DNA of 32,804 nt, taken from Klebsiella pneumoniae. Its GTDB lineage: Bacteria; Pseudomonadota; Gammaproteobacteria; Ga0077536. Every line of letters starts with the position of its first letter. Positions within the stretch are counted from its first letter, which is position 1. Shown in pieces: positions 24,201 to 31,644 of the stretch. Position numbers and translations under genes: made by a program. A model generated the notes under the pieces. That model did not search any database. It saw only the letters and a program-made list of their open reading frames with translations, and was not told the DNA's origin. The DNA lies in NCBI GenBank assembly GCA_945876945.1, contig CAMCQE010000035.1:1-32804 (forward strand), read 5' to 3'.

Positions 24201-24779
24201 CTGGACTTCGGGCCCGGTGTCAAAAGCATCAATCCCGCCCGGAAAGACTTCCTCGCCCAGTTCACGGCCTACACCGCGAGCAAGACGGTGCATATTGAAA
24301 ATAGCCTGCCGGTGGCGCTTGATGCATCCGGTCCGTATTTCACCAACGACCTGCACTTCAAAAAGCTACCGGGCACCACCTTGTTATTTGGGGGGACTGG
24401 CACCACTGGCAGCATTGTCGTAGGGGCCAACGGCCCGTTGGATGTGGGGAATCAAAACGCGTTCTTTGTGTCGACCGGAGCGGTGACGGGCGCGGGCAAT
24501 CTGGTGTCGGCGGGCTTTGCCCCGCAGTCCACCTTGCCGCCGATTACGCCGCCGATTACGCCGTCCGAGCAGGTGCAGGTTTCCATGGGCACAGTAGGCA
24601 GCGCGATCCAGGACGATGTCATCGTGAGCAACAAGTCGATGCTGCCCACCGAGAGGGATGACGAGAAAGACAACGAAAAGGATGACGAAGGGAAGACGCT
24701 GGACCTGGCCGAAAACACCAGTGGCCGTAAATCTTCCCTGGTGAGCAGTAAGTCCAATACCGGCCAGATGTGCGAATAA
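21228..24779 (+). CDS. Two-partner secretion exoprotein (TpsA), filamentous haemagglutinin-like
   Basis: This is the exported partner of the upstream TpsB. The 1183-residue protein has an extended signal peptide (about 38 residues, ending AVA before GPLGEQV). A TPS secretion domain of about 250 residues follows, with VNWNSFSVG, SILNRVVGG, RIDANGRVFLVNPQGVYFG (NPQG at 121-124, standing for the classical NPNG) and VSNSGEIKA. The rest is low-complexity Gly/Ala/Ser/Val/Asn-rich sequence typical of a right-handed beta-helix, then a PPITPPITP hinge and an acidic stretch (ERDDEKDNEKDDEG). The chain ends SNTGQMCE: Cys1182 is the only cysteine. Full-length FhaB-type proteins are much larger, so this is a compact HMW1A-class exoprotein. 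I see no toxin domain at the C-terminus. An adhesin, matrix or surface-layer role is likely but unproven. Confidence 0.9.
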   Translation: MSTPNRPVLKPLIAAIRTSAWPLLRWSSLALLPGVAVAGPLGEQVVKGNVNVTRPDATTTRIAQGSERAVVNWNSFSVGGNEYVHFVQPGTTSSILNRVVGGQESQILGRIDANGRVFLVNPQGVYFGAGAKVETAGFAASTLDINDDDFMAGRYVFSRQAGAPNGTVSNSGEIKASQFVMLLGDRVANEGLIDARLGTVALAAGSKISLQLDDSGLVNFAVDLKTFEQQAGVENTGAILADGGRVLMTAKVAEGLVATVVNNAGLVQAKGIDEQEGSIVLRGNGGSVINSGTLDASGPQGGAVLVTSNHDVVLEAGAQALAEGQQSGKGGSVRLIANGSLQVAGGSTVAARGGASGGQGGFVEVSAHQGGMQVASDAVQLGQGGQLLIDPSRLKIYAASYGGISSSGSAVRVASGYLESQLNAGNDVLLVAADRIEAEAAVTAINAPGFSPGLRVGDLTLKTGTVAASYGSSLGAGAFIGSTPPTVTRSADGVIDLSHVDINVGGNFIGSAGSVTGEIKIKSVAAVGSLELHAGGDIEIDGGLSVRNTLSGSSANVLAEASRIRILGGVTAKANSVSYGTAAVTLSAAEGISVAGPILATGGSGAGASSESATGTAFVDIANGTDSALGSEASGTIDFGGGIDATAGSLVAVNVANAAGRISLRGASQLNQTGTDAGTPFSTTQQGAFLQMSGRDGVSTAGPVAVRGLDVAVRLAGNYEASGGSSPDGSGGVGGPIRPTANPTGPVNINSQLNLVPTGAPRADQIRALSLFGTDLIVAAPINAAQIDTIHGGGALMTEGEGILNADELRIGVFGSSKGVNLSTNTAALVFGIDTTGGATVAPVNVAINNSARTGATRVSTDPGSVDSGTEFSVLPLAEAAFRFSGDATFLNDLTAQSLAVNTSGGNVLFAAGVTVGDRPLPDQAGDANAINSLAAAASAAGVTLPLPMYKGARTNAPNAFFAASGDIKFAEGLSFDDPDVPYVVFTTDGLLDFGPGVKSINPARKDFLAQFTAYTASKTVHIENSLPVALDASGPYFTNDLHFKKLPGTTLLFGGTGTTGSIVVGANGPLDVGNQNAFFVSTGAVTGAGNLVSAGFAPQSTLPPITPPITPSEQVQVSMGTVGSAIQDDVIVSNKSMLPTERDDEKDNEKDDEGKTLDLAENTSGRKSSLVSSKSNTGQMCE
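24537..24560 (+). repeat. 12-base tandem duplication in the TpsA gene
   Basis: The unit CCGCCGATTACG occurs twice in tandem and encodes PPIT-PPIT near the C-terminal hinge of the exoprotein. It keeps the frame, so copy-number change would only lengthen or shorten this hinge. Confidence 0.7.
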
Positions 24780-24789
24780 GGTGACAAGC

Positions 24790-25866
24790 ATGCAGTTATT
24801 CAAGAACGGCCGGCGGAGACTTGCGCAGGGGCTAGGCGCCGTACTGCTGAGCACTCTTATGCCGACAATGAGCGTCCAGGCGGAAACTTACGGGCCAGTG
24901 AAAGCCGGCGAGTCGCTCTGGACGATCGCTCGCAAGGCGGCGCCCGGCAAGAATCCGACGCAGGTCATGCAAGCGCTGTTTGCCAGTAACCCGAACGCTT
25001 TCGCGAACGGCGATATGAGTCGACTGAAAGTAGGGGCCTCGCTGAATCTCGATACCAGCGCCGTTGCGGCGACATCAGCGGCAGCAGCCGCCGCCCCGGC
25101 GCCAGCGGCTGTTGAGCCGGCCGCCAAGGCAACCGCATCCGCCACTGCGGTGCAGACGCCCAAGCCCACCGCGACGCCGCCCTCGGCGGCAGCGGCAGGC
25201 AGCCCGGCAACGGCGCCGGCCGCAAGCACTCAGCCGGCCGCCGCGACTACCCCATCACCGACGCCCTCAGGCGTGGCGGCGGCGGAAATCGTCAAGCTGG
25301 TCGGGCGGGCATCGGCCGCCACCGAGCAAGGAGATATTCGGCCGTTGTCGCAAGGAAATCCGGTCAATACCGGCGAGACGGTGGTCACGGCCCCGGCCAG
25401 TTTTGTGCGTATGAAGCTGAGCGACGGGGGTTATATCCTCCTCCGCCCCAGCACCCGTTTTCAAATTGCACAATACAAGTACACCGACTCGGCGGACGAC
25501 AGCGTTGGCTTGTTCAATCTGCTGAAAGGCGGCTTTCGAGCGGTTACCGGCACGATCGGTAAACGCAACAAAAACGCCGTCAGCTATCGCACCGCGGTGG
25601 CGACCATTGGTATTCGCGGGACGGACCTCGAAGCCATCGACTGCACCGACGGTTGTCCCGACCTCGGCACCGACATCGACCCCGGCCTCTACTTCAAAAC
25701 CCACGCGGGTGAAATCGACGTGGCGGGCAAGCAGTTTCCGGCCGGTACCGGCGGGTTCAAACCGGTCACCGGAGATCCCACGGCAATCAAATTTGGGTCC
25801 GACAAGAATCCTCTGAATAACGATCCAACGCCTACGGCGGACCCCAACGAGTGCGGCGGAACTTAA
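24790..25866 (+). CDS. Periplasmic FimV/LysM-like and FecR domain protein
   Basis: The 358-residue protein has a Sec signal peptide (cleavage after VQA, residue 31). Next is a LysM-like segment of the FimV N-terminal type (YGPVKAGESLWTIARKAAP, then MQALFASNPNAFANGDMSRLKVGASL; about 33-85), expected to bind peptidoglycan. An Ala/Pro/Thr linker follows (about 88-165), then a FecR domain (about 170-330) with RMKLSDGGYILLRPST and GIRGTD at 274-279. It has three cysteines: Cys285 and Cys289 in CTDGC, and Cys355 near the end. I use the ATG at 24790, which has AAGGTGA at good spacing; a GTG at 24781 is less likely. It begins just after the TpsA stop, so the two are almost surely cotranscribed. FecR-domain proteins of this kind often accompany TPS genes; the exact job (anchor, sensor or scaffold) is unknown. 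Confidence 0.82.
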   Translation: MQLFKNGRRRLAQGLGAVLLSTLMPTMSVQAETYGPVKAGESLWTIARKAAPGKNPTQVMQALFASNPNAFANGDMSRLKVGASLNLDTSAVAATSAAAAAAPAPAAVEPAAKATASATAVQTPKPTATPPSAAAAGSPATAPAASTQPAAATTPSPTPSGVAAAEIVKLVGRASAATEQGDIRPLSQGNPVNTGETVVTAPASFVRMKLSDGGYILLRPSTRFQIAQYKYTDSADDSVGLFNLLKGGFRAVTGTIGKRNKNAVSYRTAVATIGIRGTDLEAIDCTDGCPDLGTDIDPGLYFKTHAGEIDVAGKQFPAGTGGFKPVTGDPTAIKFGSDKNPLNNDPTPTADPNECGGT

Positions 25867-25903
25867 TTGCTCTGAGCCCTCACGTTCCCTTGCCGGTGCT
25901 AGT

Positions 25904-26653
25904 TTGGCCACGCTCGACGTAAAACTGCCGCCCGGTTACGGGGGCTTGAGCGTCCTCGATCGCAAGACCCATGCAGGCTTGGGGCTTGCGGCCGGCGCGC
26001 TGCGCTTTGCCGCACACTTGCACGCGATTTATCTCAGCCTGCCGGAGTTTGTGGCGGCCGCGCGGGTTTGTCCGGTGGTGTTTATCGAAACCGCCGCCGG
26101 CACGCCCAGTCCGGTCATGCTCACGGGGCTTGAGCAGTCACTCAATCTTTGCGTTGACGCTGCTGGCGACTGGCTGGCTGATGTCTACTGCCCCGCCTAT
26201 GTGCGTCGCTATCCGTTCTGCACCGCGCGGGTCGGGGCAGACGCCGAGCAAACGGTCATTTGCGTGGACGAGTCCGCGCTTGATGACACGGCGCCAGCCC
26301 TGTTTACCGCTGAAGGCGAAGAGTCGTCGCTGTGGCAAAGCCGTCTGAAGCTGATTCAGGAGCTTGAAGCAGCGGGCCGGCAAACCGAAGTTTTCTGCGC
26401 ACGCCTGCAGGCCCTGCAACTTCTGGAGCCGTTTGACGCAGATATCCAGCCCGCCAGCGGTGAGCGCAAGCGGCTTTCAGGCATGTTCCGGGTCAGCGAG
26501 TCGCGCCTGAATACCCTGCCTGCGGAAACCCTCACCGAACTGATGCGCAGCGGTTTTCTGTCCCGTATCTATGCGCATTTGATGTCGCTCGATAACTTTC
26601 AGCGGCTTCTGGCGCTGGACGCTAACCGCCTTAACGCCATGCCGCGTCACTGA
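25904..26653 (+). CDS. SapC family protein
   Basis: The 249-residue protein matches the SapC family in order. It begins with LDRKTHAGLGL and FAAHLHAIYLSLPEFVAAARVCPVVF, followed by GLEQSLNLCVDAAGDWLADVYCPAYVRRYPF and VICVDES. It ends with the usual C-terminal ALQLLEPFDADI segment. In Campylobacter fetus, SapC is linked to the paracrystalline surface layer, but in most proteobacteria the family has no proven function. There is no signal peptide or membrane helix, so it is probably cytoplasmic. The start is uncertain. No ATG precedes the conserved region, so a TTG at 25904 is used, without a convincing ribosome-binding site. The frame stays open upstream into the FecR gene, so coupled translation is possible. 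Confidence 0.78.
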   Translation: MATLDVKLPPGYGGLSVLDRKTHAGLGLAAGALRFAAHLHAIYLSLPEFVAAARVCPVVFIETAAGTPSPVMLTGLEQSLNLCVDAAGDWLADVYCPAYVRRYPFCTARVGADAEQTVICVDESALDDTAPALFTAEGEESSLWQSRLKLIQELEAAGRQTEVFCARLQALQLLEPFDADIQPASGERKRLSGMFRVSESRLNTLPAETLTELMRSGFLSRIYAHLMSLDNFQRLLALDANRLNAMPRH

Positions 26654-26709
26654 AAGCATGTGGATTGACGCGGCAGGCCCTGCCGCTTTTTGCGATTGGA
26701 GTTGCTGCT

Positions 26710-27798
26710 ATGGGCGTTGAAATCAAGCTCAGCGACCGCGAGTTGCCGGTCTCACCGGTCTTCATCGATTTCCTCCATCACATCGTGGCCGAGATCCCCT
26801 TTGAGGGCGCCGTGTGGGGCGATCAGCTCTCCGAGGCTATGAGTCAGGAACAGGAGCGATTGATCGGTTCTGCTAACCGCAATGCGGCTACCGTGCTGGC
26901 CGCACCCAGTGGCCAACAGGCGATTGGACGCGCCTATGAGTTGCTGGTCGCTCTGATGACGGGCAACGTCGACCCCATCAAGGACATCCAGCTCAAGTTT
27001 CATTTTGTGAACATCATTGGCGTGCCGCGTAACGGTGGCTCGTATCTGACCAAGGAAATTTATCGCGCGCTGGGCTTCCATCCCGACCGCGTGCCCAACG
27101 TCATCGCCCACGATGGCTTTCCCGAAGCCGGACCGTTCCGGTTTGAGCGGGGCGTTAATTCCTGGATGACCAGCCTGCAGACCATGGCGGAATACCTGAC
27201 CATGGTGGACATCTACTTTGGCCGCGCCAAGCCGCATTCCGGCAAAATTGTGGTGCCTAAAAAGCTCACCAAAGGCACCTATGCCGGCGGCTTTTTTCAA
27301 CGGGTGTTGGGGCAGGCGGTTGAGAACATTCTGACCGTGCGCCATCCCGTGACCTCTTGTATTTCCACCTATGAGAAGTCAGGCGGCATGCCGGCCGATG
27401 GTCGCTTTGCCGTGCGCGGGAATATCGAAGAATGGGTGCGACGCGATTTGAACTACACCGGGGTGGACGTGGAGGACATCGCAAAAATGCCTTATTTCAA
27501 TGCGTATTTGCGCTATTGGGAGCTCTACCACTATTACGTCGCCACCACCGGCATTAGCGCCAATCGCGAAATCAGCGTGGTCGCCTACGGTAAGGAACGC
27601 ATGGAGGAACTCGCGAAATCGTTCTATTACCGCTTTGGCCATCGCAACCCGCAGCCCGAAGCGTTTGAAGTCTTCAACAACCGCGACCGCCATCCGGAGT
27701 GGATGAAACAAGCCGAGCCCGTCGTTCGGCGGGTGGCCGAGGTGTGGGCCAGCGTGGGGTTGCCGTTCCCGCTCGACGAGGTGATGGAGGCCTTCTAG
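26710..27798 (+). CDS. Sulfotransferase family protein
   Basis: The 362-residue protein has the two PAPS-binding signatures of sulfotransferases. The 5'-phosphosulfate loop is GVPRNGGSYLTK (residues 104-115, resembling GxPRSGTxxL), followed by the helix EIYRALG. The 3'-phosphate motif is VRHPVTSCISTY (Arg211 and Ser219). It should move sulfate from PAPS to a sugar, tyrosine or small-molecule acceptor in the cytoplasm; the substrate is not evident. The ATG at 26710 (MGVEIKLSDREL) has GGAG eight bases upstream. A TTG at 26665 would add 15 residues. It is the last gene of the accessory block, 56 bases after the SapC gene and 134 bases before ffh. The glycosyltransferase-like gene at the other end makes a sugar-plus-sulfate modification attractive, but this is inference. 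Confidence 0.75.
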   Translation: MGVEIKLSDRELPVSPVFIDFLHHIVAEIPFEGAVWGDQLSEAMSQEQERLIGSANRNAATVLAAPSGQQAIGRAYELLVALMTGNVDPIKDIQLKFHFVNIIGVPRNGGSYLTKEIYRALGFHPDRVPNVIAHDGFPEAGPFRFERGVNSWMTSLQTMAEYLTMVDIYFGRAKPHSGKIVVPKKLTKGTYAGGFFQRVLGQAVENILTVRHPVTSCISTYEKSGGMPADGRFAVRGNIEEWVRRDLNYTGVDVEDIAKMPYFNAYLRYWELYHYYVATTGISANREISVVAYGKERMEELAKSFYYRFGHRNPQPEAFEVFNNRDRHPEWMKQAEPVVRRVAEVWASVGLPFPLDEVMEAF

Positions 27799-27932
27799 TC
27801 CTCGTCCGTCACTGCTCGCAGCGACGCCTTTTCAGCACTGCTTCATCCTTATCCACGCTCGCCCCTTGTTCCGCTCCACCGACTCGCGAATGATCCTTCT
27901 ACCAGCTCCGGATAACGCAGGAACCGCATCCC

Positions 27933-29300
27933 ATGTTTGAGAATTTAAGCGAACGGTTTAACGGCATCGTCAAACGCCTGCGGGGCGAAGCCAGACTGAC
28001 CGAAGAAAACATCGACGCCACGCTACGCGAAGTGCGGATGGCCTTGCTGGAAGCCGACGTTGCGCTGCCGGTCGTCAAAGATTTTCTGGATCGCATCCGC
28101 GTTCGCGCCTTGGGTCAGGAAGTCATCGGCACGCTCACCCCCGGCCAGGCGCTCATTCGCGTGGTGCGGGATGAACTCACCGAACTCATGGGTGAAGCGG
28201 GTGTCGGTCTCGATTTCAACGCCCAGCCGCCGGTGGTGGTGTTGCTGGCGGGCCTGCAGGGTTCCGGTAAAACCACCAGCGCGGCGAAACTCGCCAAGCG
28301 CTTGAAAGAGCATGACAAGAAAGCCGTGGCGGTGGTCAGTTGCGACGTGTACCGCCCGGCCGCGATCGAGCAGTTAAAAATCCTGGCCGGTGAGATTGGG
28401 GTGGACTGCTACCCCAGCACCGAATCAACGCCCGAACGTATTGCGCTTGCCGCGCTGGATATGGCCCGTCGCCAGTTGAAAGACGTGCTCATTGTCGACA
28501 CCGCCGGACGTCTCGCGATCGACGAAGCGATGATGACGGAAATTCGCGGCCTCCATGCCGCGCTCGCCCCGCGCGAAACCCTGTTCGTCATCGACTCCAT
28601 GATGGGTCAGGACGCAGTTCGCACGGCGCAGGCCTTCAACGAAGCCCTGCCGCTTACCGGCGTGGTGTTGACCAAGGCCGATGGTGACGCGCGCGGCGGC
28701 GCGGCGCTGTCGGTGCGTCACGTCACGGGCAAGCCGATCAAGTTCATTGGTATGGGCGAGAAGGTTAATGCGCTCGAGCCCTTCCATCCGGACCGAATGG
28801 CTTCCCGTATCCTCGGCATGGGCGACGTGCTCTCGCTCATCGAGGAGGTGGAACAGAAGGTCGACAAGGACAAGGCGGCGAAAGTCGCCGAGAAACTGGT
28901 CAAGGGCAAAGGCTTCGACCTCGCCGACTTCCGCGAACAGCTTGAGCAGATGAAAAACATGGGCGGGCTGGCCTCGCTCATGAGCAAGCTGCCCGGCGTG
29001 TCGGATTTGCCGGATCAGGTCAAGAACCGGGTGAATGACAAAGAGATGGTGCGTTTGGCTGCCATCATCGACTCCATGACCCCGAACGAACGTAAATTTC
29101 CGGCCATCATTAAAGCCTCCCGCAAGCAGCGCATCGCGGCCGGTTCTGGCACCCAGGTGCAGGACGTTAACCGCCTCCTCAAACAGTTTGAGAACATGCA
29201 GCGGATGATGAAGAAGGTGTCGAAAAAAGGCGGCATGCAGGCGCTGATGCGTGGCATGCGCGGCCAGATGCCCCCCGGCGGCGGTATGCCTTTCCGTTGA
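27933..29300 (+). CDS. ffh: Signal recognition particle protein Ffh
   Basis: Ffh is the SRP54 GTPase that, with 4.5S RNA, delivers nascent membrane proteins to FtsY and the Sec translocon. The 455-residue protein has the N domain (MFENLSERFNGIVKRLRG), the G domain with P-loop GLQGSGKT (107-114), DTAGRL, TKADGDARGG and GMGEKVNALEPF, and the methionine-rich M domain ending MPPGGGMPFR. AGGA lies about ten bases before the ATG. Here ffh is followed by maeB rather than by rpsP-rimM-trmD. Its usual divergent partner ypjD has been separated from it by the exoprotein block. The 134 bases upstream (27799-27932) hold no gene, and I see no clear promoter or terminator there. Confidence 0.97.
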   Translation: MFENLSERFNGIVKRLRGEARLTEENIDATLREVRMALLEADVALPVVKDFLDRIRVRALGQEVIGTLTPGQALIRVVRDELTELMGEAGVGLDFNAQPPVVVLLAGLQGSGKTTSAAKLAKRLKEHDKKAVAVVSCDVYRPAAIEQLKILAGEIGVDCYPSTESTPERIALAALDMARRQLKDVLIVDTAGRLAIDEAMMTEIRGLHAALAPRETLFVIDSMMGQDAVRTAQAFNEALPLTGVVLTKADGDARGGAALSVRHVTGKPIKFIGMGEKVNALEPFHPDRMASRILGMGDVLSLIEEVEQKVDKDKAAKVAEKLVKGKGFDLADFREQLEQMKNMGGLASLMSKLPGVSDLPDQVKNRVNDKEMVRLAAIIDSMTPNERKFPAIIKASRKQRIAAGSGTQVQDVNRLLKQFENMQRMMKKVSKKGGMQALMRGMRGQMPPGGGMPFR

Positions 29301-29358
29301 GGGATGCTGCGCCTCGATAGAGTTATTAACAGCGCCGCACGCGGCCCGGAGAACCTCG

Positions 29359-31638
29359 ATGGATGATCAACTAGACCGCAATGCGCTGAGCTATCACGAA
29401 CTGCCGCGACCCGGCAAAACCGAAGTCACCCCCACCAAACCGCTGGCGAATCAACGCGACCTCGCCCTGGCCTATTCGCCCGGCGTCGCCGCGCCCTGTC
29501 TGGTGATTGCCGAAGATCCCGCCACGGCGGCGCGCTACACCAATCGCGGCAATCTGGTGGCGGTGGTGACCAACGGTACGGCGGTGCTGGGGCTCGGCAA
29601 TATCGGGCCGCTGGCGGCGAAACCGGTAATGGAAGGCAAGGCGGTGCTGTTCAAGAAGTTCGCTGGCATCGACGTGTTCGACATTGAGCTCAATGAAAAC
29701 GATCAGGACAAACTGGTCGACATCATCGCCAGCCTCGAGCCCACCTTTGGCGGGATCAACCTCGAAGACATCAAAGCCCCGGAATGTTTTTACATCGAGG
29801 AAAAACTTCGTAATCGCGTGGCGATTCCGGTGTTCCATGACGACCAGCACGGCACGGCGATTATTGCCGCGGCCGCCATTCGCAACGGCCTGCGGCTGGT
29901 TGGCAAGCGCATTGAAGAAGTGCGACTGGTGGTCTCCGGTGCGGGCGCGGCGGCGATTGCCTGCGTGCGCTTACTGGAATCCATGGGCCTGCCGCGGGAA
30001 CACATCACCGTCACCGATAAATCCGGCGTGATTTATGTCGGTCGCGAGGCGCAGATGGATCCGCACAAAGCGGCCTACGCGCGCGACACCACGCAGCGCA
30101 CGCTGGCGGACGCTATCAGCGGCGCAGACATCTTCCTCGGGCTCTCGGGCCCGCGCGTGTTGACCGGCGCGATGGTGGCCACGATGGGCCCGCAGCCGCT
30201 GATTCTCGCGCTGGCTAACCCCACGCCCGAAATCATGCCGGAAGAGGCGCTCGCCGCCCGGCCGGACGCCATCGTTGCGACCGGGCGCTCGGACTATCCG
30301 AATCAGGTGAATAACGTACTGTGCTTCCCGTATATGTTCCGGGGCGCGCTAGACGTTGGCGCCAGCACGATTACCGAGGCCATGAAGCTGGCCTGCGTGG
30401 AGGCGCTGGCCGAACTCACCATGCAGGAGCCCTCGGAAGTCGTGCAGGCGGCGTACGTGGGCGAGCAGTTGCGCTTCGGGCGCGAATATCTGATTCCCAA
30501 GCCGTTTGACCCGCGCCTCATCACCACGCTGGCGCCGGCGGTGGCGCGCGCGGCGATGGAAAGCGGGGTCGCCACGCGGCCGATTGCCGATCTCGACGCC
30601 TATCGCGACCAGCTCAGCAAGTTCATCTTCCAGTCCGTGCTGTTGATGAAGCCGGTGTTCGAGAGCGCCAAACAGGACCGCAAGCGGCTGGTCTATACCG
30701 ATGGCGAAGAAAACACCGTGCTGCGCGCCGTGCAAACGGTGATCGACGAAGAAATTGCCCGGCCCATTCTGGTGGGCCGTCCAAGCGTGCTCGAATCACG
30801 CATTGCCGCGCTGGGCTTGCGCATGAAGGCCGGGGTGGACTTCGAGATCGTGAATCCGGAATCCGATACGCGCTTTCGCGAATATTCCCAGGCCTACTTC
30901 GACCTGATGAAACGTCAGGGCGTGTCGCTCAACGAAGCCCGCACAATTCTCCGCACCAATGCCACCGTCATCGGCGCACTGCTGGTGGCCAAAGGCGAGG
31001 CCGACGGCCTGCTCTGTGGTATGACCGGCGCCTATCGCGACCATCTCTACCAGCTGGTGAGCATCCTCGGCGTGGAAGAAGAGGCCCACGCGCTGGCCGC
31101 GCTCAACGTATTGGTGCTGAAGAAAGGCACTTTCGTGATTGGCGACACCCATGTGAACGCCGATCCCTCCGCCGAGGAAATCGCCGGCATCGCGCTGGCC
31201 GCGGCCGAACGCGCGCAGCGTTTTGGCATGACGCCGCGCGTGGCGCTGTTGTCGGCCTCCAATTTTGGCACCGTGGACGATGCCTCGGCGCGCAAGATGC
31301 GGGATGCGCTGGAGCTGGTGCGCGAATGGGCGCCGGAGCTGGAAATCGACGGCGAGATGCAGGCCGATGCCGCGCTGCTTCCGCAGGTGCGCGCGGCGGC
31401 GGTGAATGATTCGACGCTTACCGGCGAAGCCAACGTGCTGGTGATGCCCTCGCGGGATGCGGCCAACATTGCGATGCATTTGCTGACCGTGTTGGGCGAA
31501 GGGGTGCCGGTGGGGCCGCTGCTGCACGGACTGAAAGTGCCGGCGCATATCCTCACCGCGTCTGCCACTGCGCGGCGCATTGTGAACCTGAGCGCGGTGG
31601 CAGCCGTTGATGCGCAGGCGCTGGCAGAGCGCCGCTAA
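29359..31638 (+). CDS. maeB: NADP-dependent malic enzyme with phosphotransacetylase-like domain
   Basis: MaeB oxidatively decarboxylates malate to pyruvate with NADP+, supplying NADPH and pyruvate. The protein is 759 residues, exactly the length of Escherichia coli MaeB. The malic domain ([47 protein letters not shown]) and the NAD(P)-binding domain ([16 protein letters not shown]) fill residues 1 to about 420. A phosphotransacetylase-like regulatory domain follows, with [15 protein letters not shown] and [14 protein letters not shown], and it is known in the family to bind acetyl-CoA as an allosteric inhibitor. The ATG at 29359 has GGAG seven bases upstream. The open frame back to 29251 overlaps ffh and is not family-like. 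Confidence 0.96.
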   Translation: MDDQLDRNALSYHELPRPGKTEVTPTKPLANQRDLALAYSPGVAAPCLVIAEDPATAARYTNRGNLVAVVTNGTAVLGLGNIGPLAAKPVMEGKAVLFKKFAGIDVFDIELNENDQDKLVDIIASLEPTFGGINLEDIKAPECFYIEEKLRNRVAIPVFHDDQHGTAIIAAAAIRNGLRLVGKRIEEVRLVVSGAGAAAIACVRLLESMGLPREHITVTDKSGVIYVGREAQMDPHKAAYARDTTQRTLADAISGADIFLGLSGPRVLTGAMVATMGPQPLILALANPTPEIMPEEALAARPDAIVATGRSDYPNQVNNVLCFPYMFRGALDVGASTITEAMKLACVEALAELTMQEPSEVVQAAYVGEQLRFGREYLIPKPFDPRLITTLAPAVARAAMESGVATRPIADLDAYRDQLSKFIFQSVLLMKPVFESAKQDRKRLVYTDGEENTVLRAVQTVIDEEIARPILVGRPSVLESRIAALGLRMKAGVDFEIVNPESDTRFREYSQAYFDLMKRQGVSLNEARTILRTNATVIGALLVAKGEADGLLCGMTGAYRDHLYQLVSILGVEEEAHALAALNVLVLKKGTFVIGDTHVNADPSAEEIAGIALAAAERAQRFGMTPRVALLSASNFGTVDDASARKMRDALELVREWAPELEIDGEMQADAALLPQVRAAAVNDSTLTGEANVLVMPSRDAANIAMHLLTVLGEGVPVGPLLHGLKVPAHILTASATARRIVNLSAVAAVDAQALAERR

Positions 31639-31644
31639 GGCCGG

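Noticed and set aside
22961-24356. Several minus-strand open frames inside the TpsA gene that might be a toxin-immunity pair
   Set aside because: They are low-complexity complements of the repeat-rich exoprotein, with no ribosome sites or domains. The exoprotein also lacks a CdiA-type C-terminal toxin module.
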